Assembly (NCBI GenBank): GCA_035633215.1 | Contig: DASQFI010000059.1 | Location: 1-64,000 of the forward strand | Length of the DNA: 64,000 nucleotides | Direction: 5' to 3' | Origin: DASQFI01 sp035633215 | Lineage (GTDB): Bacteria; Acidobacteriota; Vicinamibacteria; Vicinamibacterales; SCN-69-37 | Part shown: in pieces, positions 15,069-23,266 of the stretch | Layout of the letters: each line of letters begins with the position of its first letter | Position numbering within the stretch: position 1 is the stretch's first letter | Translations under genes and position numbers: made by a program | Notes under the pieces: model-generated | The model's input: only the letters and a program-made list of their open reading frames with translations | Databases searched by the model: none | Told to the model about the DNA's origin: nothing

Positions 15069-17774
15069 ATGGTCTATCGATCTGGCGGATTTGGCATTCA
15101 ATCCGCCCTACGCGGAGCGTGGCGGCGGCTGACGGGCCTGTGGCGCGAGAACGAAATCAATCGTGGCCTGGACGACGAAATCGCGTTTCACCTCGAGCAA
15201 CAGACGGCCAAGAACCGCCGCGCGGGCATGCCGCCGGACGAGGCGCGCCGCGCGGCCCTGCTGCGCTTCGGCGGCGTCGAGCCCCTGAAGGAACGGACGC
15301 GTGATGAGTTCCGCGCCGCATTCGTCCAGGACTTCTGGCGCGACATGCGGATCGGCGCACGGATGCTTCGCCGATCGCCGGGCTTCGCGGCCGCCACGAT
15401 TCTCACGATCGGCCTCGGCACTGGCGCGGCGACAGCGGTCTTCAGCGTCGTGAACGGCGTGTTGCTGCGCCCGCTGCCCTATCCGGATTCACATCGTCTC
15501 GTGCGGCTCTTCCAATTGAGCGACAAGGGCGCGCGGATGAACGTGTCCGGCATGAACTTCGACGACTGGCAGGCGCGGACGCACAGTTTCGCCGGAATGG
15601 CGCGCTACAACTTCTGGGGCCTGACCCCCGCGATCGGCGGGAGCGAGCCGACGATGGCCACGACGGCGGTCGTCTCGCGCGAGTTCTTCGACGTCATGCA
15701 GGTCCGCCCATGGAAAGGCCGCACGTTCGCGCCCGCCGAGCAGCGCGTCGGCGGCGCGCCAGCGGCGATCGTCGGGTACGGCTTCTGGCGACGCTGGCTG
15801 AGCGGCGCCGAGCTCGACGGCAAGGCGCTCCGCATCGGCGACCGCCTGTACCCCGTGATCGGCGTGATGCCCGCGGGATTCGACTATCCGAACGGCACGG
15901 CCGTGTGGCTGGCGCGCGAGCTCAATCCTCCCGACACGTCACGGACCGCACACAACTTCCAGGCGGTCGCGCGCCTGCGCGATGGCGTCAGTCTCGAGAC
16001 GGCGCGCGCCGACATCAGCACGCTTTCGCGCCAGCTGAAACAGCAGTACGGCAACGACACCTGGATGTTCGACGCGACGGCGGTGCCGCTCCTCGAGCAG
16101 ATGACGGCGACGTCGAAACCGGCGCTGCAGATGCTCTTCGGCGCCGCGATCCTGCTGCTCGTGGTGGCGACGACGAATGTCTCGAGCCTGCTGCTCGCCC
16201 GCGCGGCCGCCAGGCAGCATCAATTCGCGGTTCAGCTCGCCATCGGCGCCGGACGATTCCGCATCGCGCGCCAACTGCTCGCCGAAACCACGGTCCTCTG
16301 CCTGGCCGGCGGCGCCGTTGGCGCGGTCACGTCGATTTGGGCGGTGCGCGCGCTCGTCTCCCTCGGGCCCGGCGTCGCACCGCGGCTCGATCAGGCGAAC
16401 GTGGATTGGATCGCGCTGCTCTTCGCGCTTGGCGTCTCAATGGCGGCGGCCGTCGCTCTGGGGGTGATGACCACGCTCGGGACGCGCGGCGTGCCGCTGT
16501 CGTCGACGCTCGCCGAGGGTCCGCGCGCGGGCACGGGTGGACGGCGCAGCTTGTTCGTCCGCCAGGCGCTCGTGGTCGCACAGGTCGCGCTCACGCTGGT
16601 CCTGCTGGCGGGCGCGGGTCTGCTCGCCCGGAGCTTCGTCAAGCTCCTCGAAGTAAACCCCGGCTTCACGCTCGACGAGGCCCTGGTCGTGGACCTCGCC
16701 GTCACGAATGGCGGGACCGACTTCCGCACACGGCGGGTCATGCTGCTCGACTCGATCCTGGAGCGCCTCCGGCAGCTGCCGGGTGTGTCGCAGGCCGGCC
16801 TGGTCACCGGATTCCCGCTGGGCGGCGGGAATTACGCCAACGGACAGTTCATCGAAATGACGTCGCCCGACGAGATCACGAGCATCGAGGCGTTCACCAA
16901 ACTCGGCCCGGCCGCGATCAAGCAGCGGGCGGGCTTTGCCGGCTATCGGCTCGTCAGCGCCGACTACTTCCAGGCGCTGCGCATTCCAGTGATTCGCGGG
17001 CGGGCGATCGAGCAGAGCGACGGACCGGAATCGCCGCACGTCGCCGTCATCAGCGAATCGTTGGCCCGTTCGAAGTGGCCCGGACAGGATCCGATCGGAC
17101 GCTTCGTGCAGTTCGGCAACATGGACGGCGACGTCAAGGGATTCCAGGTGGTCGGGATCGTCGGCGATGTGCGCGAACTGACGCCGGAGACACCGCCGAG
17201 TCCGTTGTTTTACGGTTCGTACCGGCAGCGCCCGAACTCCATCTGGCGCCTCAGCGTGGTGTTGCGCGGGCCCGACCCGGACGCGATCGGACCGTCGGTC
17301 CAGCGCGCCCTTCGCGAAGTCGCTCCGGAGATCCCAGTGCAGCTCCGAACCATGCAGGGCGCGTTCTCCACCGCGCTTACCGGCCGGCGCTTCAGTCTGG
17401 TGCTCATTACGGTTTTTGGCGGCGCCGCGCTCCTGCTCGCGACGTTCGGCCTCTATGGCCTCATTTCGTACCTCGTGGCGCAGCGGACGCGGGAGATCGG
17501 AATTCGCATGGCGCTCGGCGCGAAATCCGGCGACCTGCTGAAGCTGATCGTGGGCAAGGGCGCCCGGCTGGCGCTCTACGGGACGATCGCGGGCCTGGTC
17601 GCCGCGTTCTTCCTGTCGAGCGTTGTGCAGGGGCTGCTGTTCGCGATCAGTCCGACCGATCCGCAGGTGCTGGCCGTCGTGGCGGTCGTGACGGTGCTGG
17701 CGTCGGTCGCCGCGAGCTATGTGCCGGCGAGGAGAGCGACGAAGATAGAGCCAGTGAGCAGCCTGAGGGCCTGA
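15069..17774 (+). CDS. ADOP-type ABC transporter permease (MacB/FtsX family)
   Basis: A 901-residue permease of the acidobacterial duplicated orphan permease type. Order: an N-terminal ADOP region (about 25-85: LDDEIAFHLEQQTAKNRRAG), a first membrane helix, a MacB periplasmic core, an FtsX domain (about 350-460), a second core and a second FtsX domain (about 780-895: FGLYGLISYLVAQRTREIGI, then RMALGA). There is no ATPase gene next to it, hence 'orphan'. MacB relatives move peptides or lipids by mechanotransmission; the substrate here is unknown. The first 15 or so residues are encoded by a dispersed palindromic repeat (15084-15111) rather than by the usual N-terminus. Co-transcribed with the PadR gene. 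Confidence 0.93.
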   Translation: MVYRSGGFGIQSALRGAWRRLTGLWRENEINRGLDDEIAFHLEQQTAKNRRAGMPPDEARRAALLRFGGVEPLKERTRDEFRAAFVQDFWRDMRIGARMLRRSPGFAAATILTIGLGTGAATAVFSVVNGVLLRPLPYPDSHRLVRLFQLSDKGARMNVSGMNFDDWQARTHSFAGMARYNFWGLTPAIGGSEPTMATTAVVSREFFDVMQVRPWKGRTFAPAEQRVGGAPAAIVGYGFWRRWLSGAELDGKALRIGDRLYPVIGVMPAGFDYPNGTAVWLARELNPPDTSRTAHNFQAVARLRDGVSLETARADISTLSRQLKQQYGNDTWMFDATAVPLLEQMTATSKPALQMLFGAAILLLVVATTNVSSLLLARAAARQHQFAVQLAIGAGRFRIARQLLAETTVLCLAGGAVGAVTSIWAVRALVSLGPGVAPRLDQANVDWIALLFALGVSMAAAVALGVMTTLGTRGVPLSSTLAEGPRAGTGGRRSLFVRQALVVAQVALTLVLLAGAGLLARSFVKLLEVNPGFTLDEALVVDLAVTNGGTDFRTRRVMLLDSILERLRQLPGVSQAGLVTGFPLGGGNYANGQFIEMTSPDEITSIEAFTKLGPAAIKQRAGFAGYRLVSADYFQALRIPVIRGRAIEQSDGPESPHVAVISESLARSKWPGQDPIGRFVQFGNMDGDVKGFQVVGIVGDVRELTPETPPSPLFYGSYRQRPNSIWRLSVVLRGPDPDAIGPSVQRALREVAPEIPVQLRTMQGAFSTALTGRRFSLVLITVFGGAALLLATFGLYGLISYLVAQRTREIGIRMALGAKSGDLLKLIVGKGARLALYGTIAGLVAAFFLSSVVQGLLFAISPTDPQVLAVVAVVTVLASVAASYVPARRATKIEPVSSLRA
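15084..15111 (+). repeat. Dispersed palindromic repeat inside the ADOP reading frame
   Basis: The 28 bases begin GGCGGATTTGG and end TCAATCCGCCCTAC, with 8-base inverted arms GGCGGATT/AATCCGCC. They match 63457-63484 at 26 of 28 positions and, in inverted form, 63409-63436. Here the unit is translated as part of the permease N-terminus (residues about 6-15, SGGFGIQSAL). Confidence 0.75.
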
Positions 17775-17804
17775 AGGGATCCTGTCGCTGAAACGCGCGT
17801 TTCT

Positions 17805-19148
17805 TCATCTAATCCGCCATCCATTGACCGGCCCTCCATTGAAAAACGCGGCTGGTGTCATGACTCCGTCCTGCTTGAACACCAGACCGTTTTTCATGAC
17901 GAACTGCACGTCCTTCAGGGCGTCGAGATTCTCGAGCGGGTTGCCAGGCACCGCGATCATGTCGGCGAAGAAGCCGGCCGCGATCGGGCCGCGCGTTTTT
18001 TCGGTGCCGCTGACCTTGTACCCATTGATCGTCATCGCGCGGAGCGTGTCGGCGTTCGGGATGCCGGCGTCCTGCCAGACCTTGATGAACTCGAGGCACA
18101 CTTCGCCACGAGTCTTCCCGGTCACCCAGTAATCGGCGTCTGTCGAAAACGTGAGAGGCACCTTGTTGTCGTACGCATTTTTCAGGCTCGCCACCGTGCG
18201 CTGATACGCCTGCGGCGACACGGGATGGCCCGCCAGACCCATCGGCGTCTCCGTCCCGGCGCGCCAGACGCCCTTCTGCGCCATCAGCTTGTGCATCTCG
18301 TCGTTGAGTCCGGTCGAATGCGCGATCGACCAGATGCCGGCTTCGATGGCGTTCCGCGCGCCGTTCACGGTCTGGACGTGCCCCTCGACCTTCAAGCCCG
18401 CTTTCGCGGCCTCGCCGATGATGAGGCGAATCTCGTCCGCGGTGTACGCGTACGGCTTGCAGTCAACGCAGATCTTGATGACTCGCGCGCCGAACAGGAT
18501 GTTCTGGCGGATGGCCTTGATGATCTCGTCGTGCGTGTCGGCGTCGAGGTACTCGGGATAGACGATGTTGTGGTCCTTCGCCATTTCGGGCGTCGGATAG
18601 AACTGCCCGCCCATGCCGCCGATGATGATGCCGGAGTTGATGATCGTGGGTCCCGGGATCCAGCCCTGCTCGATCGCCTGCCGCAGCGCGGTGTCGGCGT
18701 AATTGCCGTTGTTGCCCATGTCGCGGACGATGGTGAATCCCGACGCGAGCATCTGAATCCCGTTCGATGCGGCCTGGATGGCGCGCAGCGCCGTCGATTC
18801 CTGGACGTACGTGTAGTAGTAGATGTTGCTCTCGGGCTCCGGCTTGTACGTCAGGGCGAGGTGGTTGTGCGCATCCACCAACCCCGGCATCACCGTCAGC
18901 TTCGAGAGGTCGATCACCTGCGCGCCTGGGGGAATCGCGACATTGGCGCCGACCTCCCGGATGCGCGTGCCGTCGACGAGGATGATCTGGTTCGTGCGCA
19001 CCGTGCCGGCGTCCGGATCGAGCAGCCGGCCCGCCCGAATGGCGGTGACCTGCGGTGGCGGCTGCGGCGGCGCCTGGGCCGGCGTCTGGGCGTGAAGCGC
19101 GGCCACCAGCGGCAGGCCGACGAACAACGAGATCAGGACGCGTCGCAT
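17805..19148 (-). CDS. Exported amidohydrolase-family protein
   Basis: A 447-residue metal-dependent hydrolase with a signal peptide (about 1-21) and a short Pro/Gln linker. The catalytic set is visible: GLVDAHNHLAL (HxH), the Lys in RVIKICVDCK that is usually carboxylated, His in LKVEGHVQTVNG and WSIAHSTG, and Asp in FSTDADYWV. The C-terminus has PGNPLENLDALKDVQFVMKNG, typical for exported acidobacterial amidohydrolases related to imidazolonepropionase and prolidase. ATG 19148 follows a GGAGGG site; a TTG 12 bases upstream is less likely. It is divergent from the gamma-glutamyltransferase gene, and a 139-base inverted-repeat element fills the space between them. Confidence 0.9.
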   Translation of the reverse strand: MRRVLISLFVGLPLVAALHAQTPAQAPPQPPPQVTAIRAGRLLDPDAGTVRTNQIILVDGTRIREVGANVAIPPGAQVIDLSKLTVMPGLVDAHNHLALTYKPEPESNIYYYTYVQESTALRAIQAASNGIQMLASGFTIVRDMGNNGNYADTALRQAIEQGWIPGPTIINSGIIIGGMGGQFYPTPEMAKDHNIVYPEYLDADTHDEIIKAIRQNILFGARVIKICVDCKPYAYTADEIRLIIGEAAKAGLKVEGHVQTVNGARNAIEAGIWSIAHSTGLNDEMHKLMAQKGVWRAGTETPMGLAGHPVSPQAYQRTVASLKNAYDNKVPLTFSTDADYWVTGKTRGEVCLEFIKVWQDAGIPNADTLRAMTINGYKVSGTEKTRGPIAAGFFADMIAVPGNPLENLDALKDVQFVMKNGLVFKQDGVMTPAAFFNGGPVNGWRIR

Positions 19149-19158
19149 AGTGCCCTCC

Positions 19159-19297
19159 AAGGGGTCAGGTCTTGAATTGCCACATTATGAGAGCCGGAGC
19201 GGCTGTCAGTGCCAGGTTCGTAATCTCCGCGATACAAGATTGATCGTTTTGGCGCGGCTGCGACCGCATAATGTGGCAATTCAAGACCTGACCCCTT
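19159..19297. mobile_element. 139-base inverted-repeat element (MITE/RAYT-like) in a divergent promoter
   Basis: A perfect 31-base inverted repeat, left arm 19159-19189 and right arm 19267-19297, encloses 77 bases. The arms begin AAGGGGTCAGGTCTTGAATT and continue into GCCACATTATG. Sequences of the GGGGTCAGGTCTTGAA type are known next to IS200/RAYT-like transposase genes in several phyla. No transposase is encoded here, so this would be a non-autonomous copy. It occupies nearly the whole gap between two divergent genes. Confidence 0.75.
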
Positions 19298-19309
19298 CGA
19301 GGAGCTGAC

Positions 19310-21052
19310 ATGAGAATCCGCGTGATCGCCGTTGCCCTGATGGCCGTCATGGTGTCGGGCGTCGAGACCCGGCCGCTGGAACAGGAGAGCCAGTCGCCCC
19401 CAGCCCAGCGTCCCCGCGTGATCGTCGGCCGCTCGAAGATCGCCACGAAGTTCGGGATCGTCGCCGCCAGCCAGCCGCTCGCCGCCCGCGCTGGCGTGCA
19501 GATCCTCGAGCGCGGCGGCAACGCCATCGACGCGGCCATCGCGACGAACGCGGTCATGGGACTCGTCGAACCCCACTACAACGGGATCGGCGGCGACGTC
19601 TTCGCGATCTACTACGAGGCGAAGACCGGCAAGCTGTACGGCCTGAACGGCGGCGGCTGGGCGCCCACCGGTCTCACGCCGCAGCTGCTGCGATCGAAGG
19701 GCAACACGCGGATGCCCGGCAGCGGCATCTACAGCGTGACGGTGCCCGGCGCCGTGAAGGGCTGGGAGATGATGCGCGCGCGGTTCGGCACCTTGTCGAT
19801 GGCGGATCTGCTCGCGCCGGCGATCTTCTACGCCGAAGACGGATTCCCGGTGAGCGACGTCATCGCCAACGCGTGGAACGGCTCGCAGCGCAAGCTCGAA
19901 GCCGGTCCGCATGCCGCCGAAGCGTTTCTCGTCAACGGACGCGCGCCGCGATCCGGCGAGGTGTTCAGGAATCCGCATCTGGGCAAGACGATGCGGCTGA
20001 TTGCGGAACGAGGTGTGGCGGGGTTCTATGAGGGCCCGACCGCCGCGGCGATCCTGGCCGTGTCGAAGGAGCTTGGCGGCACGATGACCGCCGAGGACCT
20101 CAAGGAATACCAGCCCGAATGGGTGGATCCCATCTCGACGACGTATCGCGGCTGGACGGTGTCCGAGCTGCCGCCGAACACGCAGGGCATCGCCGCGCTG
20201 ATGATGCTCAACCTGATGGAGCAATTCCCGCTCGGCGAGTACGGCCTCACGAACACCAAGGCGCTGCACGTGATGATCGAGGCGAAGAAGCTGGCCTACG
20301 CCGACATGATTCGCTACGTCGCCGATCCGAAGGTCGCGAAGGTCCCGGTCGAGCCGATGCTGAACAAGACCCACGCGCAGACCCGGGCGAAGCTGATCGA
20401 TCCGGCCAGGGCCGCGTGCTCGGTGGAGCCGTCCGTCTTCAGCGGGCTGACCGACGGCGAAGGCGGCGACACGATCTACCTGTCCGTAGTAGACAAAGAC
20501 GGCAACATCGTCTCGCTGATTCAAAGCCTCTATTCGTCGTTCGGCAGCGGCATCGTCGCGCCGGGCACCGGCGTGATGCTGCACAACCGCGGCGCGCTGT
20601 TCACGCTCGAGGACGGTCATCCGAATCAGATCGCGCCGCGCAAGCGACCGCTCCACACGATCATTCCCGCGTTCATGTCGAAAGGCGACGTGAAGATCGG
20701 CTTCGGCATCATGGGCGGGTTCAACCAGGCGCAGGCGCACGCGCAATTTGTCTCGGACGTCGTGGACTTCGGGCTCGACGTGCAGCAGGCGCTCGAAGTG
20801 GGCCGCTTCACCAAGGGCTCGTTCAGCGGGTGCGACGTCGACGTCGAGTCGCTGATCTCCGAAGCCACGCGGAAGGAACTGGCGGCGCTCGGTCATCAGG
20901 TGCGGAGCGTCGCACCGCGGTCCGGCACCTTCGGCTACGGGCAGGCGGTCATGAGCGACGGCACCGGCGTCCACTATGCCGGCTCCGAGCCACGCCACGA
21001 TGGCGCGGCCATCCCGGAAGCGCCGAAGGTCTTCAAAGGCGGCCGGCCATGA
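19310..21052 (+). CDS. Gamma-glutamyltransferase
   Basis: A 580-residue Ntn-hydrolase, probably periplasmic (hydrophobic N-terminus about 1-18). Family landmarks: AASQPLAARAGVQILERGGN followed by AIDAAIATNAV, NGIGGDVFAIYYEAKTGKLY, and the autocleavage site GEGGDTIYLSVVDKDGNIVS in which Thr would be the new N-terminal nucleophile of the small subunit. Downstream PGTGVMLHNRGALF and GFGIMGGFNQAQAHAQ are conserved. The enzyme cleaves gamma-glutamyl bonds, for example of glutathione. Length and order are normal. Its stop overlaps the start of the M24 peptidase (ATGA), giving an operon for peptide salvage. Its promoter region is formed by the inverted-repeat element. Confidence 0.93.
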   Translation: MRIRVIAVALMAVMVSGVETRPLEQESQSPPAQRPRVIVGRSKIATKFGIVAASQPLAARAGVQILERGGNAIDAAIATNAVMGLVEPHYNGIGGDVFAIYYEAKTGKLYGLNGGGWAPTGLTPQLLRSKGNTRMPGSGIYSVTVPGAVKGWEMMRARFGTLSMADLLAPAIFYAEDGFPVSDVIANAWNGSQRKLEAGPHAAEAFLVNGRAPRSGEVFRNPHLGKTMRLIAERGVAGFYEGPTAAAILAVSKELGGTMTAEDLKEYQPEWVDPISTTYRGWTVSELPPNTQGIAALMMLNLMEQFPLGEYGLTNTKALHVMIEAKKLAYADMIRYVADPKVAKVPVEPMLNKTHAQTRAKLIDPARAACSVEPSVFSGLTDGEGGDTIYLSVVDKDGNIVSLIQSLYSSFGSGIVAPGTGVMLHNRGALFTLEDGHPNQIAPRKRPLHTIIPAFMSKGDVKIGFGIMGGFNQAQAHAQFVSDVVDFGLDVQQALEVGRFTKGSFSGCDVDVESLISEATRKELAALGHQVRSVAPRSGTFGYGQAVMSDGTGVHYAGSEPRHDGAAIPEAPKVFKGGRP

Positions 21053-22497
21053 CTCGACGCCTTTGTGCTGTCGTTCTGGTCGCGATTGGGCTGATCGCCG
21101 CCGATGCGCGCGGCTCCGCCCAGGCGGGGCGCGCGTTCACGACCAACTTCACGATCCAGGAGTTCGCGGCGCGGCGCGCCAAGGTGTACGAGGCGATCGG
21201 TCCGGAGGCCGTCGCACTGATTCAGGGCCTGCCGAGCGTCCATTCATCGGCGATCTTCCGCCAGTCGAACGAGTTCTTCTATCTGTCCGGCGTAGTGGTC
21301 CCCCAGGCGCTGCTGTTGATGGACGGCAGCACGAAGCGGAGCATCCTCTATCTGCCGAAGCAGAACACCAGCCGCGCCGCGACCGAGGGCGAGCTGCTCT
21401 CGTCGGACGATCCGGCGAAGACGGCGTCGATCACGGGCGTGGACGAAGTGAAGTCGCCCGATCAACTGGCGGCCGACTTGAAGGCTCGAATGACGGCAAA
21501 GTCCATCTACGTGCCGTTCGCGCCAACCGAAGGCGCGAGCGAGAGCCCGGACGGCGCCCGGCGACGGACGGCCGACGCGGCCGCCGATCCGTGGGACGGC
21601 CGGATCAGCCGCGAGAACCACCTGCGCGATCTGCTCAAGACGCACGCGCCGGCGCTCGAACAGCAAGACCTGTCGCCGATTATCAACGGCATGCGCGCCC
21701 TCAAGAGCCCGGCCGAGATCGCGATCATCACTGGCGCGACGAAGATCGGCGGCGAGGCCATTCTCGAGGCGATGCGCAGTACGGAGCCCGGCCTGGCCGA
21801 ATACGAGCTCGACGCGCTCGCCCAGTTCATCTTCGTGCGCCACGGCACGCAGGGTGAGGCGTATCGGGCGATCGTCGCGAGCGGACCGGCGGCCATGAAC
21901 GCGCACCATCGCGCCGGCCCCAAGGTCATGACCGACGGCGAGCTGGTCCTGATGGACTACTGCCCCGACCTCGGGTACTACCGCTGCGACGTCACGCGTC
22001 AGTGGCCGGTGAACGGCAAGTTCAGTCCAGTACAGCGGGAGCTGTACGGCTTCTACCTCGGCGTCTACGAAGCGGTGCTTTACGCGATCAAGCCGAACAT
22101 CACCGCGCAGCAGATCCTGCAGGCGGCGCTGCCGAAGATGGAAGCGATCCTCGCCGGCACGAAGTTCTCGAAGCCGCTCTACGAGGCCGCCGCGAAGCAG
22201 TTCGTCGAGCGGTACCGCACGTCGGCGGCCCGCGGCGGCAACCTCGGACACGCCGTTGGCATGGCGACGCACGACTTCGGCGGCGGTTCGGGCCTGATGC
22301 GGCCCGGCCTCGTCTTCACGATCGAGCCTGAGTTCCGCATCCCGGACGAGCAGATCTTCATCCGGCTCGAGGACATGATCGTCATCACCGAATCAGGCGC
22401 GACGATTCTCTCCGAGTTCGTGCCGCGGAGTATCGACGGCGTGGAGAAACTAGTCGCACAGCCGGGGCTGCTGCAGCAGTACGGGAGGATTCGGTAA
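21049..22497 (+). CDS. Exported M24 aminopeptidase P-like metallopeptidase
   Basis: A 482-residue peptidase with a signal peptide (about 1-25). An N-terminal creatinase-like domain (SNEFFYLSGVVVPQALLLMD) precedes the pita-bread catalytic domain. The five metal ligands can be seen: Asp in LVLMDYCPDLG and in YYRCDVTRQWP, His in GHAVGMATHDFGGG, and Glu in FTIEPEFR and IRLEDMIVIT. Aminopeptidase P removes an N-terminal residue before proline. ATG 21049 overlaps the gamma-glutamyltransferase stop by four bases. The enzyme thus works alongside the transferase and the S9 peptidase in extracytoplasmic peptide breakdown. A long facing-repeat region follows the stop codon. Confidence 0.92.
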   Translation: MTRRLCAVVLVAIGLIAADARGSAQAGRAFTTNFTIQEFAARRAKVYEAIGPEAVALIQGLPSVHSSAIFRQSNEFFYLSGVVVPQALLLMDGSTKRSILYLPKQNTSRAATEGELLSSDDPAKTASITGVDEVKSPDQLAADLKARMTAKSIYVPFAPTEGASESPDGARRRTADAAADPWDGRISRENHLRDLLKTHAPALEQQDLSPIINGMRALKSPAEIAIITGATKIGGEAILEAMRSTEPGLAEYELDALAQFIFVRHGTQGEAYRAIVASGPAAMNAHHRAGPKVMTDGELVLMDYCPDLGYYRCDVTRQWPVNGKFSPVQRELYGFYLGVYEAVLYAIKPNITAQQILQAALPKMEAILAGTKFSKPLYEAAAKQFVERYRTSAARGGNLGHAVGMATHDFGGGSGLMRPGLVFTIEPEFRIPDEQIFIRLEDMIVITESGATILSEFVPRSIDGVEKLVAQPGLLQQYGRIR

Positions 22498-22787
22498 GAA
22501 CAATCTGGAATCTGGGAATCTGAAATCTGAAATCTGCAATCTGATCGGGAATCGGGGAATCTGGAAATCGGCAATCTGTCCGGCAATCTCGAATCTAACT
22601 TGGTTCGAGTAATCTGCAATCGGGGATCTGCAATCTCGCGATTCCCGACTCGCTCGATCCTCCGATTCCCCGATTCCGGATAGATTTCAGATTCCCAATA
22701 GATGTCAGATGTCTCGATTCCAGATTCCCCGATCAAGATTACAGATTCCAGCTTGCAGATTGCAGATCGCAAGCGTTCAGAGAACGC
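22498..22787. repeat. Facing arrays of degenerate AATCTG repeats between convergent genes
   Basis: The left part (about 22500-22630) is built from repeated AATCTG, AATCTGG and AATCTGAA units with GGGAATCGG variants. The right part (about 22640-22765) holds the complementary units CAGATT, GATTCC and GATTCCCCGATTCC. Transcribed from either side, the region could fold into one long imperfect hairpin. No gene is present. It separates the M24 peptidase and the LysM gene, which point toward each other. Confidence 0.75.
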
Positions 22788-23183
22788 TCACGCCGCCGGA
22801 ATTCTCAACACCTGTCCCGGCTTGATGACGTCCGGATCCTTCAGCTGGTCCTTGTTCGCATCGAAGATCTTCATGTAGCTGTTGGCGTTGCCGTAGAACT
22901 GCTTGCTGATCTTCGAGAGCGTGTCGCCCGACTGCACGGTGTACGCCTGTTCTTTCGGCTTAAGGCTCGGGTCGATCGTGATGTCGGCCATCAAGTCGCC
23001 GTAGGTCTTGTCAACGCCCTTGATCGCCGTCCAGACCTCGCCCTTCGCCGTTTCGGTTGGCGCCGCGCCCTTGATGAACAGCTTGTTGTCCTGGACATGG
23101 AGGTTCTGCAGCTTGACGCCCTGCTCTTCGATCGTCTTCAGAGCTGGCGCATACTTCGTCTTGAGTTGTTCGAGGGTTGCCAT
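22788..23183 (-). CDS. LysM-domain protein
   Basis: A 131-residue protein without a signal peptide. Residues about 1-75 resemble a BON-like fold (GVKLQNLHVQDNKLFIKGAA, then VWTAIKGVD), and the C-terminus is one LysM domain (AYTVQSGDTLSKISKQFYGN through DVIKPGQVLRIPAA). This is the arrangement of the E. coli Kbp (YgaU) protein, which binds potassium in the cytoplasm; here the BON part is weaker, so the match is tentative. The alternative is a cell-wall-binding protein. The ATG at 23183 is preceded by a GAAAGGA ribosome site. It lies between the AATCTG repeat region and the DUF1028 gene on the same strand. Confidence 0.85.
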   Translation of the reverse strand: MATLEQLKTKYAPALKTIEEQGVKLQNLHVQDNKLFIKGAAPTETAKGEVWTAIKGVDKTYGDLMADITIDPSLKPKEQAYTVQSGDTLSKISKQFYGNANSYMKIFDANKDQLKDPDVIKPGQVLRIPAA

Positions 23184-23266
23184 GAGATGGTCCTTTCCGA
23201 TAGCTGGCGACGCGGGGGGAGCGAACTGCGACGCCGAAGAACACGATCATACGTCAGGCGTCGCCG

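Noticed and set aside
20119..21048. Long open frame ahead of the M24 peptidase
   Set aside because: It lies inside the gamma-glutamyltransferase gene in another frame; the peptidase has a signal peptide right after ATG 21049.
22498..22787. CRISPR array
   Set aside because: The repeats are short, degenerate and not separated by unique spacers, and no cas genes are near.
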